Positions 5,761 through 13,729 of a stretch of 17,298 bases of DNA are shown here, piece after piece. The notes under the pieces were generated by a model that was not told the origin of the DNA, made no database searches, and saw only the letters and a program-made list of their open reading frames with translations. The stretch's first letter is position 1, and the number at the start of each line of letters is the position of its first letter. The translations under genes were made by a program, and so were the position numbers. The stretch comes from Calditrichota bacterium. Its GTDB lineage: Bacteria; Calditrichota; Calditrichia; RBG-13-44-9. The stretch spans positions 1-17,298 of the forward strand of contig JAJRXE010000191.1 in assembly GCA_024276455.1 (NCBI GenBank). Reading direction: 5' to 3'.

Positions 5761-8028
5761 TCAGGCTTTGCGCAACCGGGCAGCGCAAACTTTGTATTCC
5801 GGCTCTTTCGATCCCGGATCGAAGGCGTCGATAGTCAGAATGTTGGCCATCCACTCTTCCCAGTGCCAGGGAATGAAAATGGTACCGGGTTTTGGCCGGT
5901 CGATGACCCGGGCTTCGATTTTAAGTTTGCCCCGTCGGGTTTCCACAATCACCTGATCTTTATCGGCAATGCCCATCTTTTTGGCGTCTTCGGGATTAAT
6001 CTCCACATAGGCTTTTGGAACCGCCCGATTCAATTCCGGCACGGTACCGGTCATCGTCCGGGTGTGCCAGTGTTCCAGCACCCGACCGGTAGACAACGCC
6101 AGAGGGTATTCGGCGTCGGTGGGTTCTTCCGGACCTTTATCCGGACGGGCCCACACAATCGCTTTGCCATCGGGCTTGCCGTAGAAATACATCCGGCGTC
6201 CTTTCTTCTTCTCCTCCGGTAAGGCATCGAATACCGGATCGCCCTTGGTGTAACGTTTGTAGGTGCCGGGATGATCTTCGCTGGGTACCGGCCAGGTTAA
6301 ACCGCGCACTTTCTTTAAACGCCGGTAGGTCGCCCCGCTGAGATCCATATCGGTTCCCTTGGTTAAGCTAATGTATTCGTTCCAGATGTCCTCGGCGGTT
6401 TTGTATTTCTCAAATTCCTTTTTGAAGCCCATCCGGATGGCCAGGTCGCGCAAAATCCAGGCGTCCCAGCGCGCTTCACCCTGCGGATCGATCACCTTCT
6501 CCATATACTGCGAACGGCGCTCGGTACATCCGTACACTCCTTCCTTCTCGGCCCAGAAAGCGGCCGGGAGGACCACATCGGCGTATTCCGTTGTTGCAGT
6601 GGGGAAGAAGGATTCGGCTACCACCACGAACTGTTCCTTCAATCCTTTCCAGTACTTGCTGGCATTGGGTAGCGATTGAGCCGGGTTGGTACACATGATG
6701 TAAATGCCCTTAATTTCCCCCTTATTCAGCGCTGTGAACATGGCAATGGTGTGTTTTCCCGGCTTTGGCTGAATGTTCTCCACCGGAACTCCCCAGACCT
6801 TCGCCACCTCTGCACGGTGTTTGGGATTTTTCACCAACCGGTGGGCGGGAAGCAGATGGCACAACCCACCGCCTTCGCGCACTCCCCCACAAGCATTGGG
6901 CTGTCCGGTTAAGGAGAAGGAATCGCTGCCGGGAACCCCGATTTTTCCGGTCAAGAGATGCAGATTGGTCACCAGATTGTTCGCCCAAACTCCCCGGGTC
7001 CGCTGATTCAATCCCATGGTCCACATGCTCATGGCAGTTTTCGCCTGACCAAACATGCGAGCGGCTTTCACGATTTCATCCGGGGAAACTCCGCTGACCT
7101 TGGCGGCGTATTCGGGAGTGTACTTTTCCAGGAACTGCTTGTACTCTTCGAACGTCAGCGCTTTTTCGTTATCGCGGAAATTCACATGATTTTTAATGAA
7201 TTCCTCGTCTGCGTATCCCTCTTTGATGATGATCCGGGCCATGGCGTGCAGTATGGCCAGATCCCAACCGGGCCTGGGGAACAGGTGCAAATCGGCCACC
7301 TGGTCGGTCGGGGTTTTGCGCGGATCAATGATGACGATCTTCACGTCCGGGTTCTTGTTTTTATGACGCATGATCCGCTCGAAAATAATCGGATGGGACT
7401 CAGCCGTATTGGAGCCAACCAGCAAAAATAGCTCCGCCTTCTCGATGTCGGCATACGTTCCGGCGGGTTCGTCTTTACCCAGGCTGGTCAGGTAACCGCC
7501 CACGGCGCTGGCCATACAAAGACGCGGATTCCCTTCCATATTGTTGGTGCCGATGCATCCTTTGAAGAGTTTATTGGCCATGTACGTCTCTTCCGTTTCC
7601 GCCTGTCCCGAACCGTAGAACGCCAGAGCATCCGGCCCGTATTGCTTGCGGATTTCATTGAATTTTTTCGCCACGTAATCCAGCGCCTCGTCCCAGCTCA
7701 CCCGTTCCCATTTCCCATTCTTTTTAATCATGGGGTGCAGGAGGCGGGTCTTGGCATAAACCACTTTGTGCAGATAGAAACCTTTCACACAAAGGTGGCC
7801 TTTATTAATCGTGTTCTCCAGATCCCCCTTTACCGAAACGACTTTTCCGTTCTTCTCACCAATCATTACTCCGCAGCCCGTCCCACAAAAGCGACACACG
7901 GATTTGTGCCAGGTGGTGGAATCGGCAAAAACGGTTTTTTCCATTCCCGGCATCAAGGTTACCCCAATGCTGGCAGCGGCTGCGGCAGCGGCAGAAGCTT
8001 TTAAAAATTCTCTGCGCTTTAGAGCCAT
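5761..8028 (-). CDS. napA: periplasmic nitrate reductase catalytic subunit
   Basis: This 755-residue molybdenum enzyme reduces nitrate to nitrite in the periplasm. The Tat signal is plain: KRREFLK (4-10), an Ala-rich hydrophobic stretch, and a probable cleavage site near residue 35 (VFA-DS). The mature N-terminus binds one [4Fe-4S] cluster through Cys45, 48, 52 and 80, where the spacing CxxCxxxC and a later CVKG are typical. Cys171 in the LCMASAVGGY context is the expected molybdenum ligand, which marks the NapA group and separates it from Ser- or Sec-ligated relatives and from NarG. The C-terminal MGD-binding domain is intact. The length is close to the monomeric Desulfovibrio NapA, consistent with the absence of napB. 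The start at 8028 has AGGAGG 5 nt upstream. Assimilatory NasA is less likely because NasA lacks a Tat signal and these neighbours. Confidence 0.96.
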   Translation of the reverse strand: MALKRREFLKASAAAAAAASIGVTLMPGMEKTVFADSTTWHKSVCRFCGTGCGVMIGEKNGKVVSVKGDLENTINKGHLCVKGFYLHKVVYAKTRLLHPMIKKNGKWERVSWDEALDYVAKKFNEIRKQYGPDALAFYGSGQAETEETYMANKLFKGCIGTNNMEGNPRLCMASAVGGYLTSLGKDEPAGTYADIEKAELFLLVGSNTAESHPIIFERIMRHKNKNPDVKIVIIDPRKTPTDQVADLHLFPRPGWDLAILHAMARIIIKEGYADEEFIKNHVNFRDNEKALTFEEYKQFLEKYTPEYAAKVSGVSPDEIVKAARMFGQAKTAMSMWTMGLNQRTRGVWANNLVTNLHLLTGKIGVPGSDSFSLTGQPNACGGVREGGGLCHLLPAHRLVKNPKHRAEVAKVWGVPVENIQPKPGKHTIAMFTALNKGEIKGIYIMCTNPAQSLPNASKYWKGLKEQFVVVAESFFPTATTEYADVVLPAAFWAEKEGVYGCTERRSQYMEKVIDPQGEARWDAWILRDLAIRMGFKKEFEKYKTAEDIWNEYISLTKGTDMDLSGATYRRLKKVRGLTWPVPSEDHPGTYKRYTKGDPVFDALPEEKKKGRRMYFYGKPDGKAIVWARPDKGPEEPTDAEYPLALSTGRVLEHWHTRTMTGTVPELNRAVPKAYVEINPEDAKKMGIADKDQVIVETRRGKLKIEARVIDRPKPGTIFIPWHWEEWMANILTIDAFDPGSKEPEYKVCAARLRKA

Positions 8029-8092
8029 GCTTACCTCCTTTTAAAATTTTCTGGATTCATTTGCTTAGTTTTTGACCTGGGATTTCTCCCAA

Positions 8093-8464
8093 CTACTCGT
8101 TTCCGGTGTGAAATTTTAACGTGTGCCCTTTGTGGCAATCGAAACAATTCTTCACCGGTGTTTTGCTAAAATCCACTTCCTGACCGGAATGGCAAGCAAT
8201 ACAACGTTCGGATCCAGGCTTGGGATAAAACTCCACTTGCCCATCTCCATGACACATGTAACAACCGAAATTCATCTTCCCGTGCATACTCCCCCGCCAA
8301 TCCTTTACCGCCTGGGGGGTAACTTCCGTGTGGCACTCCACGCAACTGATGCTAAAATCCACCTCCGGGTGTTTGGCGCTCTGGGCCTGATCTCCCGCCC
8401 ACAGCCAGATAATTCCAAACATCAGGACAACAAACAATACCAGCAAAACCTGTTTGTTACTCAT
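8093..8464 (-). CDS. napM: NapM-like membrane-anchored tetraheme cytochrome c
   Basis: This 123-residue protein has one N-terminal hydrophobic segment (about 6-23) that may be an uncleaved anchor or a signal peptide. Four CxxCH motifs follow at Cys41, 68, 88 and 107, with extra His residues that can serve as distal ligands. A small tetraheme cytochrome placed just before napA is the hallmark of NapM in the NapMADGH type of operon. There it is thought to hand electrons to NapA in place of NapB/NapC. It could equally receive electrons from the Rieske/cytochrome b complex encoded downstream. I chose the ATG at 8464, with a GAGG upstream at suitable spacing, over the GTG at 8470, which lies too close to that site. 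It is much shorter than NapC/NrfH proteins and lacks their family sequence. Confidence 0.85.
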   Translation of the reverse strand: MSNKQVLLVLFVVLMFGIIWLWAGDQAQSAKHPEVDFSISCVECHTEVTPQAVKDWRGSMHGKMNFGCYMCHGDGQVEFYPKPGSERCIACHSGQEVDFSKTPVKNCFDCHKGHTLKFHTGNE

Positions 8465-8498
8465 GGCCACTCCTCATTTTATGTTACCTATAGAATGA

Positions 8499-8575
8499 GG
8501 GCGGCTAAAAAGGGAGTCCCTGTGCACCCTCGCAAGCATGTTCGGAGAACAAACTTCTCTCCTTTTTAGCCACCC
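8499..8575 (-). other. long-range intergenic hairpin between porin and napM
   Basis: The arms GGGNGGCTAAAAAGG (minus strand, 8575-8561) and its partner (8513-8499) form a 15-bp stem with one U-G pair in the operon transcript. The matching position is a mismatch on the opposite strand. The loop is about 47 nt and itself holds a small palindrome, TGTTC-GGA-GAACA (8539-8551). No T-run follows, so simple termination is not supported. It fills most of the 124-bp gap and may set the porin/nap expression ratio or act as an RNA processing site. Confidence 0.6.
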
Positions 8576-8588
8576 GGTGTTTGACCAA

Positions 8589-10091
8589 TTAGAATTTCAT
8601 GGTTACCGTACCTTTTAATTCCCAGGCAGGATCAGTATATTTGTTATTGCCGTTAATCAGATATCCGGCCGCATCTCCTGGAATAAAATAACCACCGCGC
8701 AGGGTTAAATTCAAGCCTTTGTACATATTGTAAGAGATTCGGAAATCGACTTCCTGACCCAGATCGTTGGACGACACGTTCGGATCAATGGCCGCATCGA
8801 TTACATTCCCCTGGTCGTCCGTTATATTGGTCCAGGCATGTACCGGTTGGGTCGCCCGAATGTAATTGTAAGAAAGGAAAAGCAGCCAATTCGGCATGGG
8901 TTTGAAACTACCATTAATCTGGAAAATAGTGGTATTTTCCAGTTCCCGGTAACCGCGTACGTTGGGAGCACCCAACCCCTGCGGGGTAATGCCTTCCTCA
9001 TCCGGCATGATGGAATCTTCCCACACTTCGGTAATGTAGAAGAAACCGGAGGTCCGTAATTTATTTACGTTCCCCTTGCCGCCGGTCAGATCGCTGTCGC
9101 CGGATCCCATACCAAACACGGCACCCAGAGCCAATTTATCGGTTGCCGTGTAGTTCATTTTGAGATAAATATTGTACCCACTTAAGTCGCCATTATTAAT
9201 ATCCCACATTTGTTTGGGGCCATGAATTGGATTTCCCAGCGAATCGACGTTACGAATGTCATCTTTACCCATCAGGTAATCCAGTTCCCCATCGATGCTG
9301 AGTTTACCTAAGTTGTAGTTAGCCGCTACACCCACGGCCGTTAATTGGGTTATTTGAGGCGAGAAACGGGTCTTATAGAATTGCAAATGATCCGGAATGT
9401 ACGCATTCATATCCTTGGTGCTTTTGTCCTGATAGTACATCGCGTAAGCATCGAGTTTGAGGGCATTTGCTTCATGGTGTAAATTCAGAGTAAACAGATC
9501 GGCATCCCGACCATCGGTGAAGCCGCGCTGATCCGGTTTCACCTCGTCCAAATCGCTCAATCCGTCCACCCCTTCGGAAACGTGCGCCCAGCCAAAGGTT
9601 AACTTCTTTCCCACCACATTCTTCACATCCACCTGGACGCCTTCGTAATTGTTGTCAACCATGATCTTTTTTCCCAGACCGTACCACATGCGCCCAACCC
9701 GAACGCTGAACGGCGATTTGGGAATGTTGAAATCGACGTAGGCCTGATCCACATGAACCAGGAAATTGGTGTCTTTAAAATCAAAAAGTGCGCTTCCGCC
9801 AGCCTGTCCGGTACGGATTTTACTTTTAAGCGCATTGTCAACCCCCCACCATCCCTGGGCAATATCCACCCGGGTCACAAATTTCAGGTTTTCATTCACA
9901 ATTCCCTGCACCTTGAAACGTAACATCTGAACCACATATTGATCGTAGTAAGTATCCTTGTTAAAGGTAAACGCGTGTTCCGATTGAGCCCAGGCCGTAT
10001 ATACTCCGTTCACTTTAAAATCTGCCGCTACGCTGTTTGCCACTGCCACCATGAGAATAACCGATACAAAGACTAATAATAAACGTCTCAT
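8589..10091 (-). CDS. outer-membrane beta-barrel porin-like protein
   Basis: This 500-residue protein has a Sec signal peptide (residues 1-23, RR plus a hydrophobic core, cleavage after VAA). The mature sequence alternates short amphipathic strands rich in Tyr, Phe and Trp with polar loops, and ends in a strand closing with MKF, a typical terminal-Phe sorting signal of outer-membrane barrels. Length and pattern fit a 16- to 18-strand porin. I recognise no precise family. As the first gene of the operon it could admit nitrate or release nitrite or ammonium, but the substrate is inference. The start at 10091 has AAGGAGG 4 nt upstream. A hairpin-bearing gap of 124 bp separates it from napM. Confidence 0.85.
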   Translation of the reverse strand: MRRLLLVFVSVILMVAVANSVAADFKVNGVYTAWAQSEHAFTFNKDTYYDQYVVQMLRFKVQGIVNENLKFVTRVDIAQGWWGVDNALKSKIRTGQAGGSALFDFKDTNFLVHVDQAYVDFNIPKSPFSVRVGRMWYGLGKKIMVDNNYEGVQVDVKNVVGKKLTFGWAHVSEGVDGLSDLDEVKPDQRGFTDGRDADLFTLNLHHEANALKLDAYAMYYQDKSTKDMNAYIPDHLQFYKTRFSPQITQLTAVGVAANYNLGKLSIDGELDYLMGKDDIRNVDSLGNPIHGPKQMWDINNGDLSGYNIYLKMNYTATDKLALGAVFGMGSGDSDLTGGKGNVNKLRTSGFFYITEVWEDSIMPDEEGITPQGLGAPNVRGYRELENTTIFQINGSFKPMPNWLLFLSYNYIRATQPVHAWTNITDDQGNVIDAAIDPNVSSNDLGQEVDFRISYNMYKGLNLTLRGGYFIPGDAAGYLINGNNKYTDPAWELKGTVTMKF

Positions 10092-10378
10092 AAGGCCTCC
10101 TTAATTTTTTGGTTGTGGTTTTTTCATTACGCCACCGCAATGATTTCAAATACAATGCCAAATTTTTCACATATATCTTAACCCCTGAAGAATTAATACA
10201 TTACAAAATAGAATTTTGCTGAAATCCCGGGTCAAAAAACGACTGAATATGGTCAGAGCGACAACATACCGTCAGAAATGGTGGCAATTTGCGAAAAATA
10301 TTCTTATCTTCTTTCGGAAAAGGTAGTATCGGGAAAACGATCACTTTAGGAGAACCGATTCTGGGGAGCAACACCACC
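10092..10378. promoter_or_regulatory. divergent regulatory region between operon and two-component system
   Basis: This 287-bp region separates two outward-facing transcription units: the porin-nap operon to the left and the sensor kinase gene to the right. The middle part (10141-10215) is A/T rich. The stretch 10231-10275 holds related GTCA/CGAC words (near 10231, 10252 and 10271) that could be regulator sites, but they form no clean inverted repeat. I see no reading frame with coding character apart from a TTG-started extension of the kinase frame, which I rejected. Confidence 0.55.
10145..10160 (-). promoter_or_regulatory. candidate sigma-54 (-24/-12) promoter of the porin-nap operon
   Basis: The minus strand reads TGGCATTGTATTTGAA. 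This matches the sigma-54 consensus TGGCAC-N5-TTGCW in the -24 half and in spacing (GG at 10159/10158, G of -12 at 10147), but has A instead of C at the second -12 position. Transcription would begin near 10134, about 43 nt before the porin ATG. The neighbouring response regulator is a sigma-54 activator, which raises the prior. The -12 mismatch keeps this tentative. Confidence 0.4.
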
Positions 10379-12292
10379 ATGAATCTGACCACCAAAGTCA
10401 TTGTCATCATTGTGGCCACCGTTACCACGATTATTTCGCTGATTTTTTATTTGCTAATCTTACGATTCGACCGACAGATTGAACAAAATTATCTTTCCAC
10501 CGCCCGGGCGGTGTACAAAAATGTGCTGATCACCCGTCAATGGATTTCGGATTACAACGGCGTGTACGTACTCAAACGCCCGGGGGTTAGCACCAATCCT
10601 TTTCTGGAAAATCCGGAATTATTGACCCGTACCGGCGATACGCTGACCCTCCGGAATCCCGCCATGGCCACCCGGGAACTGAGCGAGCTCAGCAAAATTA
10701 TGGGAGGCGATTTCTCCTTCCACATGGCCAGCCTAAAATTTTTAAATCCGGCCAACAAGCCCGACCTGTTCGAGAGCAAAGCGCTGGCCATTTTTAACGA
10801 CAGCCTGAGCAGTCACGGCTTGAAAGAATTTTACACCATCGAAAAAATCGGCAATCACGCTTATTTTCGCTATTTTGCCCCGCTGTTTACCCGGGAATCC
10901 TGTTTGAGTTGTCATTCCAAACAGGGATACAAGGTCGGTGATCTGCGGGGTGGAATCAGCATCCTGTTAACCATTGACGATTTCAAGAAAGCCAAACAGG
11001 AGAATTTAAGTTTTTTTCTGAAGTCGGCCCTATTCACCATCATCTTCCTGAGCAGCTTGATATTCGTTGCCCTACGACGCAGCGTGATTCGCCCCTTGCG
11101 CCGGATCGAGAATGCCGCCCAGAGAATTGAGCGGGGAGAATACGATTTCGAACTAAACATCCCTCAACGGGACGAAATCGGGAAACTGGCTAACGCTTTT
11201 GAAAACATGCGCAAAAAGATTCGCAATTACACCGCCCAGTTGAAAAGCTCCGAGAAAAAATACCGCAGCCTGATCGAGAACTCTCCGGAGGCGGTGGCCA
11301 TCATCGACTCCGAGGGTCACATTCTGGAATGCAACTCCAAATTGAATCATCTTACCGGGTACAAAGCCACCCGGTTAAAATCGCTTAATTTTTATGAGCT
11401 CATCGATCAGGAAAATCGCCGCAAAATAACTTCCTTTACCTCGAACACCTCCGATGCGGAGCACTTTGAAACCGAACTGTTCACCGCCGACGGCTTGAAA
11501 ATTCCGGTGGAAATTTACCTGATTCGGGGATTTTCTCTGGACCGCAAAGACGATCTCTCGTTTGTTTACGTTCGGGATTTAAGTGAACGCAAAAAAATCG
11601 AACACTACTCCATTCAAACCGAAAAAATGGTCGCCCTGGGACAAATTTCCTCCGGCATTGCGCATGAAATCCGCAATCCTCTTTTTGCCCTGAACAACAA
11701 TCTGGACTATCTGAAGAAGAAATTTGGGCGGGAGCAAACCTTCCGGGAAATTTACCCGGAATTAAAAGGCGGCATCGAACGCATCCAGAATATTGTTTCC
11801 GCCATTCTGGATTTCGCCCGGCCTCATCAGCCGGAATTCAAGCGAATGGACATCAACGAAATTATCAATAAGAGCCTTCTTTTGGTCAAAAAACAGTCGG
11901 AGAAATTGTCTATTTCCATCGAAACCCAACTGGACGCGGGCATTCCGGAAGTTGAAGTCGATCCCCACCAGATGGAGCAGGTGTTCATTAACCTGTTTCT
12001 CAACGCTTTTGCCGCCATGGGCGAATCCGGAACCCTTACCATTCAGACCCGGGCGTTGAGCTCCTTCGTCAAAATTAAAATTCAGGACACCGGCAGAGGG
12101 ATTTCGCCCGAAGACCTGGAACGGATCTTCGAACCGTTTTATTCTAAAACCCCGGACGGAACCGGGCTGGGATTGGCAATTGTACAACGGGTGCTGGAAC
12201 AGCATCATGCCCGCTACCAGGTGGTTAGCGAACCGTACATTGGCACCAAGTTTTACGTTTATTTGCCCTACAAACAGGAGCAGGAAGCATGA
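10379..12292 (+). CDS. heme c-containing sensor histidine kinase
   Basis: This 637-residue membrane kinase has helix 1 at about 6-28, then an extracytoplasmic domain of about 180 residues with one heme c site, CLSCH (Cys175, Cys178, His179). Its pattern fits the Tll0287-like/DUF3365 heme sensor family. Helix 2 (211-232) leads to HAMP (232-285), PAS (292-405) and the dimerisation helix with phospho-acceptor His429 in HEIRNP. The ATPase domain follows, with N-box Asn538/Asn542, DTGRG (570-574) and GTGLGL (594-599). The heme is likely to sense redox state or a ligand such as NO, which is inference. I chose the ATG at 10379 because the upstream TTG at 10289 would add 30 non-conserved-looking residues before the membrane helix and lacks a good ribosome site. 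It overlaps the response regulator gene by 4 bp and is divergent from the nap operon, its likely target. Confidence 0.9.
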   Translation: MNLTTKVIVIIVATVTTIISLIFYLLILRFDRQIEQNYLSTARAVYKNVLITRQWISDYNGVYVLKRPGVSTNPFLENPELLTRTGDTLTLRNPAMATRELSELSKIMGGDFSFHMASLKFLNPANKPDLFESKALAIFNDSLSSHGLKEFYTIEKIGNHAYFRYFAPLFTRESCLSCHSKQGYKVGDLRGGISILLTIDDFKKAKQENLSFFLKSALFTIIFLSSLIFVALRRSVIRPLRRIENAAQRIERGEYDFELNIPQRDEIGKLANAFENMRKKIRNYTAQLKSSEKKYRSLIENSPEAVAIIDSEGHILECNSKLNHLTGYKATRLKSLNFYELIDQENRRKITSFTSNTSDAEHFETELFTADGLKIPVEIYLIRGFSLDRKDDLSFVYVRDLSERKKIEHYSIQTEKMVALGQISSGIAHEIRNPLFALNNNLDYLKKKFGREQTFREIYPELKGGIERIQNIVSAILDFARPHQPEFKRMDINEIINKSLLLVKKQSEKLSISIETQLDAGIPEVEVDPHQMEQVFINLFLNAFAAMGESGTLTIQTRALSSFVKIKIQDTGRGISPEDLERIFEPFYSKTPDGTGLGLAIVQRVLEQHHARYQVVSEPYIGTKFYVYLPYKQEQEA

Positions 12293-13674
12293 AATTTTCC
12301 CTATTGATTTTGGACGACGAACCGATGGTGTGTAACTCGCTCCGCCGCATTCTGGAAGAAGAGGACCGGGAAATTCTGACCGCCACCAATCTGAAGAAAG
12401 CGCGCGAAGTGCTCCAATCCGAACCAATCGATCTGCTACTCCTGGATTTTAAACTGGATTCCACCGATGGGATTACCTTCTTAAAAGAGGTGCGCGAAGA
12501 TTTTCCCGACCTTCTCGTCATCATGATTACCGCCTACGGAAATATTGACATTGCGGTGGAAGCCATGCGCAACGGGGCCTACGACTTTATTCAGAAAAAA
12601 GAAGAGCCGGATTTCATTCGTTACACCGTGAGTCGCGCCCTGGAGAATCTGCGCCTGAAAAAAGAAGTGGAGGAGCTGCGGCGTTCCTTTCAGCTGGAAA
12701 GCCCTTTGCCTGCCATTGTGGCCTTTTCGCAGGGAATGAAACGAACCCTCTACCTTGCTGAACAATTCGCCCAGACCGACAGCACCGTGCTGATTACCGG
12801 GGAAACTGGCACGGGCAAGAATCTGATTGCCCACTACGTTCATCTCAACAGTCACCGTTTTAATCGCCCGTTCATCTCCATTAATTGTGCCGCCATTCCC
12901 CACGAATTGTTGGAGAGCGAATTGTTTGGCTACGAAAAAGGGGCGTTTACCGGTGCCCATCAAAAGGGGAAAAAAGGACTGATTGAACAGGCGAATGGAG
13001 GCACCCTGTTCCTGGACGAAATCGGCGAACTCAGCCTGGACCTTCAGAGCAAGCTGCTGCACGTGCTGGAACGCAACGAAATTTACCGGCTGGGAGCGGA
13101 AACCCCCACCACCATCGATGTGCGTTTTATTGCTGCCACCAACTCAGATTTGCAGGAACTGGTGGATCAAAAAAAATTCCGGCTAGACCTTTTTTACCGC
13201 CTGAACGTGGCGAACATTCAGGTGCCTCCGTTGCGAGAACGCAAGGAAGATATTCTTCCCATCGCCAAACAATTCATCGAAAACTTCAACAAAAAATTCA
13301 ACAAAAAAGTCCACCGCATTACCGTAGAGGCCGAGAACTTTCTGCGTTCCTATTACTGGCCTGGGAATGTTCGGGAGCTGCGCAACATGATTGAGCGCGC
13401 CATGTTGCTCAACCGGAGCGGCATATTGAAAATGGAAGACCTTTCCCTCAATCCGATCGACGTCCGCTGCCCCGAACCTCCCTCCGACCACGCTCAGTTC
13501 AAGGTGCTGTTGAATCCCGCAAAGGGGGAGAATTTGCTGCATCTGGCGCAACGACAACTCATTGAACAGGCCCTGGAAATTGCCGGAAACAATCGTTCCC
13601 GCGCTGCCCGACTGTTGGGTATTCCGCGCACCTCACTCAATTTCTACATCCAGAAGTACGGCTTAAAAGAGTAA
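12289..13674 (+). CDS. NtrC-family sigma-54-dependent response regulator
   Basis: This 461-residue regulator has an N-terminal receiver domain (1-120) with acidic residues Asp9/Asp10, phospho-acceptor Asp53 and Thr81. The central AAA+ domain (about 140-375) has Walker A GETGTGKN (171-178), the sigma-54-contacting GAFTGA loop (218-223), Walker B ending LDEIG (242-246) and arginine-finger region FRLDLFYRLN (297-306). A Fis-type helix-turn-helix follows at about 422-460. Phosphorylated regulators of this type use ATP to open sigma-54 promoters. The residue after the conserved Lys103 is Lys rather than the usual Pro (QKKEEP). The ATG overlaps the kinase stop (ATGA), so the pair is co-translated. 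It is the best candidate activator of the divergent porin-nap operon. Confidence 0.96.
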   Translation: MKFSLLILDDEPMVCNSLRRILEEEDREILTATNLKKAREVLQSEPIDLLLLDFKLDSTDGITFLKEVREDFPDLLVIMITAYGNIDIAVEAMRNGAYDFIQKKEEPDFIRYTVSRALENLRLKKEVEELRRSFQLESPLPAIVAFSQGMKRTLYLAEQFAQTDSTVLITGETGTGKNLIAHYVHLNSHRFNRPFISINCAAIPHELLESELFGYEKGAFTGAHQKGKKGLIEQANGGTLFLDEIGELSLDLQSKLLHVLERNEIYRLGAETPTTIDVRFIAATNSDLQELVDQKKFRLDLFYRLNVANIQVPPLRERKEDILPIAKQFIENFNKKFNKKVHRITVEAENFLRSYYWPGNVRELRNMIERAMLLNRSGILKMEDLSLNPIDVRCPEPPSDHAQFKVLLNPAKGENLLHLAQRQLIEQALEIAGNNRSRAARLLGIPRTSLNFYIQKYGLKE

Positions 13675-13729
13675 ACGGCGGACTTCTTCTGGGAACGCCG
13701 TCCACCGCAACCAGCAACAGGACTACCAC

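Noticed and set aside
5563..6222. 219-codon plus-strand frame across the napA end and the intergenic gap
   Set aside because: It lies opposite napA and the ferredoxin gene, lacks any recognisable domain or ribosome site, and the opposite strand is clearly coding.
10279..10295. possible second -24/-12 element facing the kinase gene (TGGCAATTTGC)
   Set aside because: The GG-to-GC spacing is several bases too short for sigma-54.
10289..10378. TTG-started 30-residue extension of the sensor kinase
   Set aside because: It places a polar leader before the first membrane helix, has no good ribosome site and would fill the divergent promoter region. The ATG at 10379 is preferred.
13674..13713. terminator between the response regulator and the transporter
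   Set aside because: Only a 5-bp ACGGC/GCCGT pairing with a long loop and no T-run is present.
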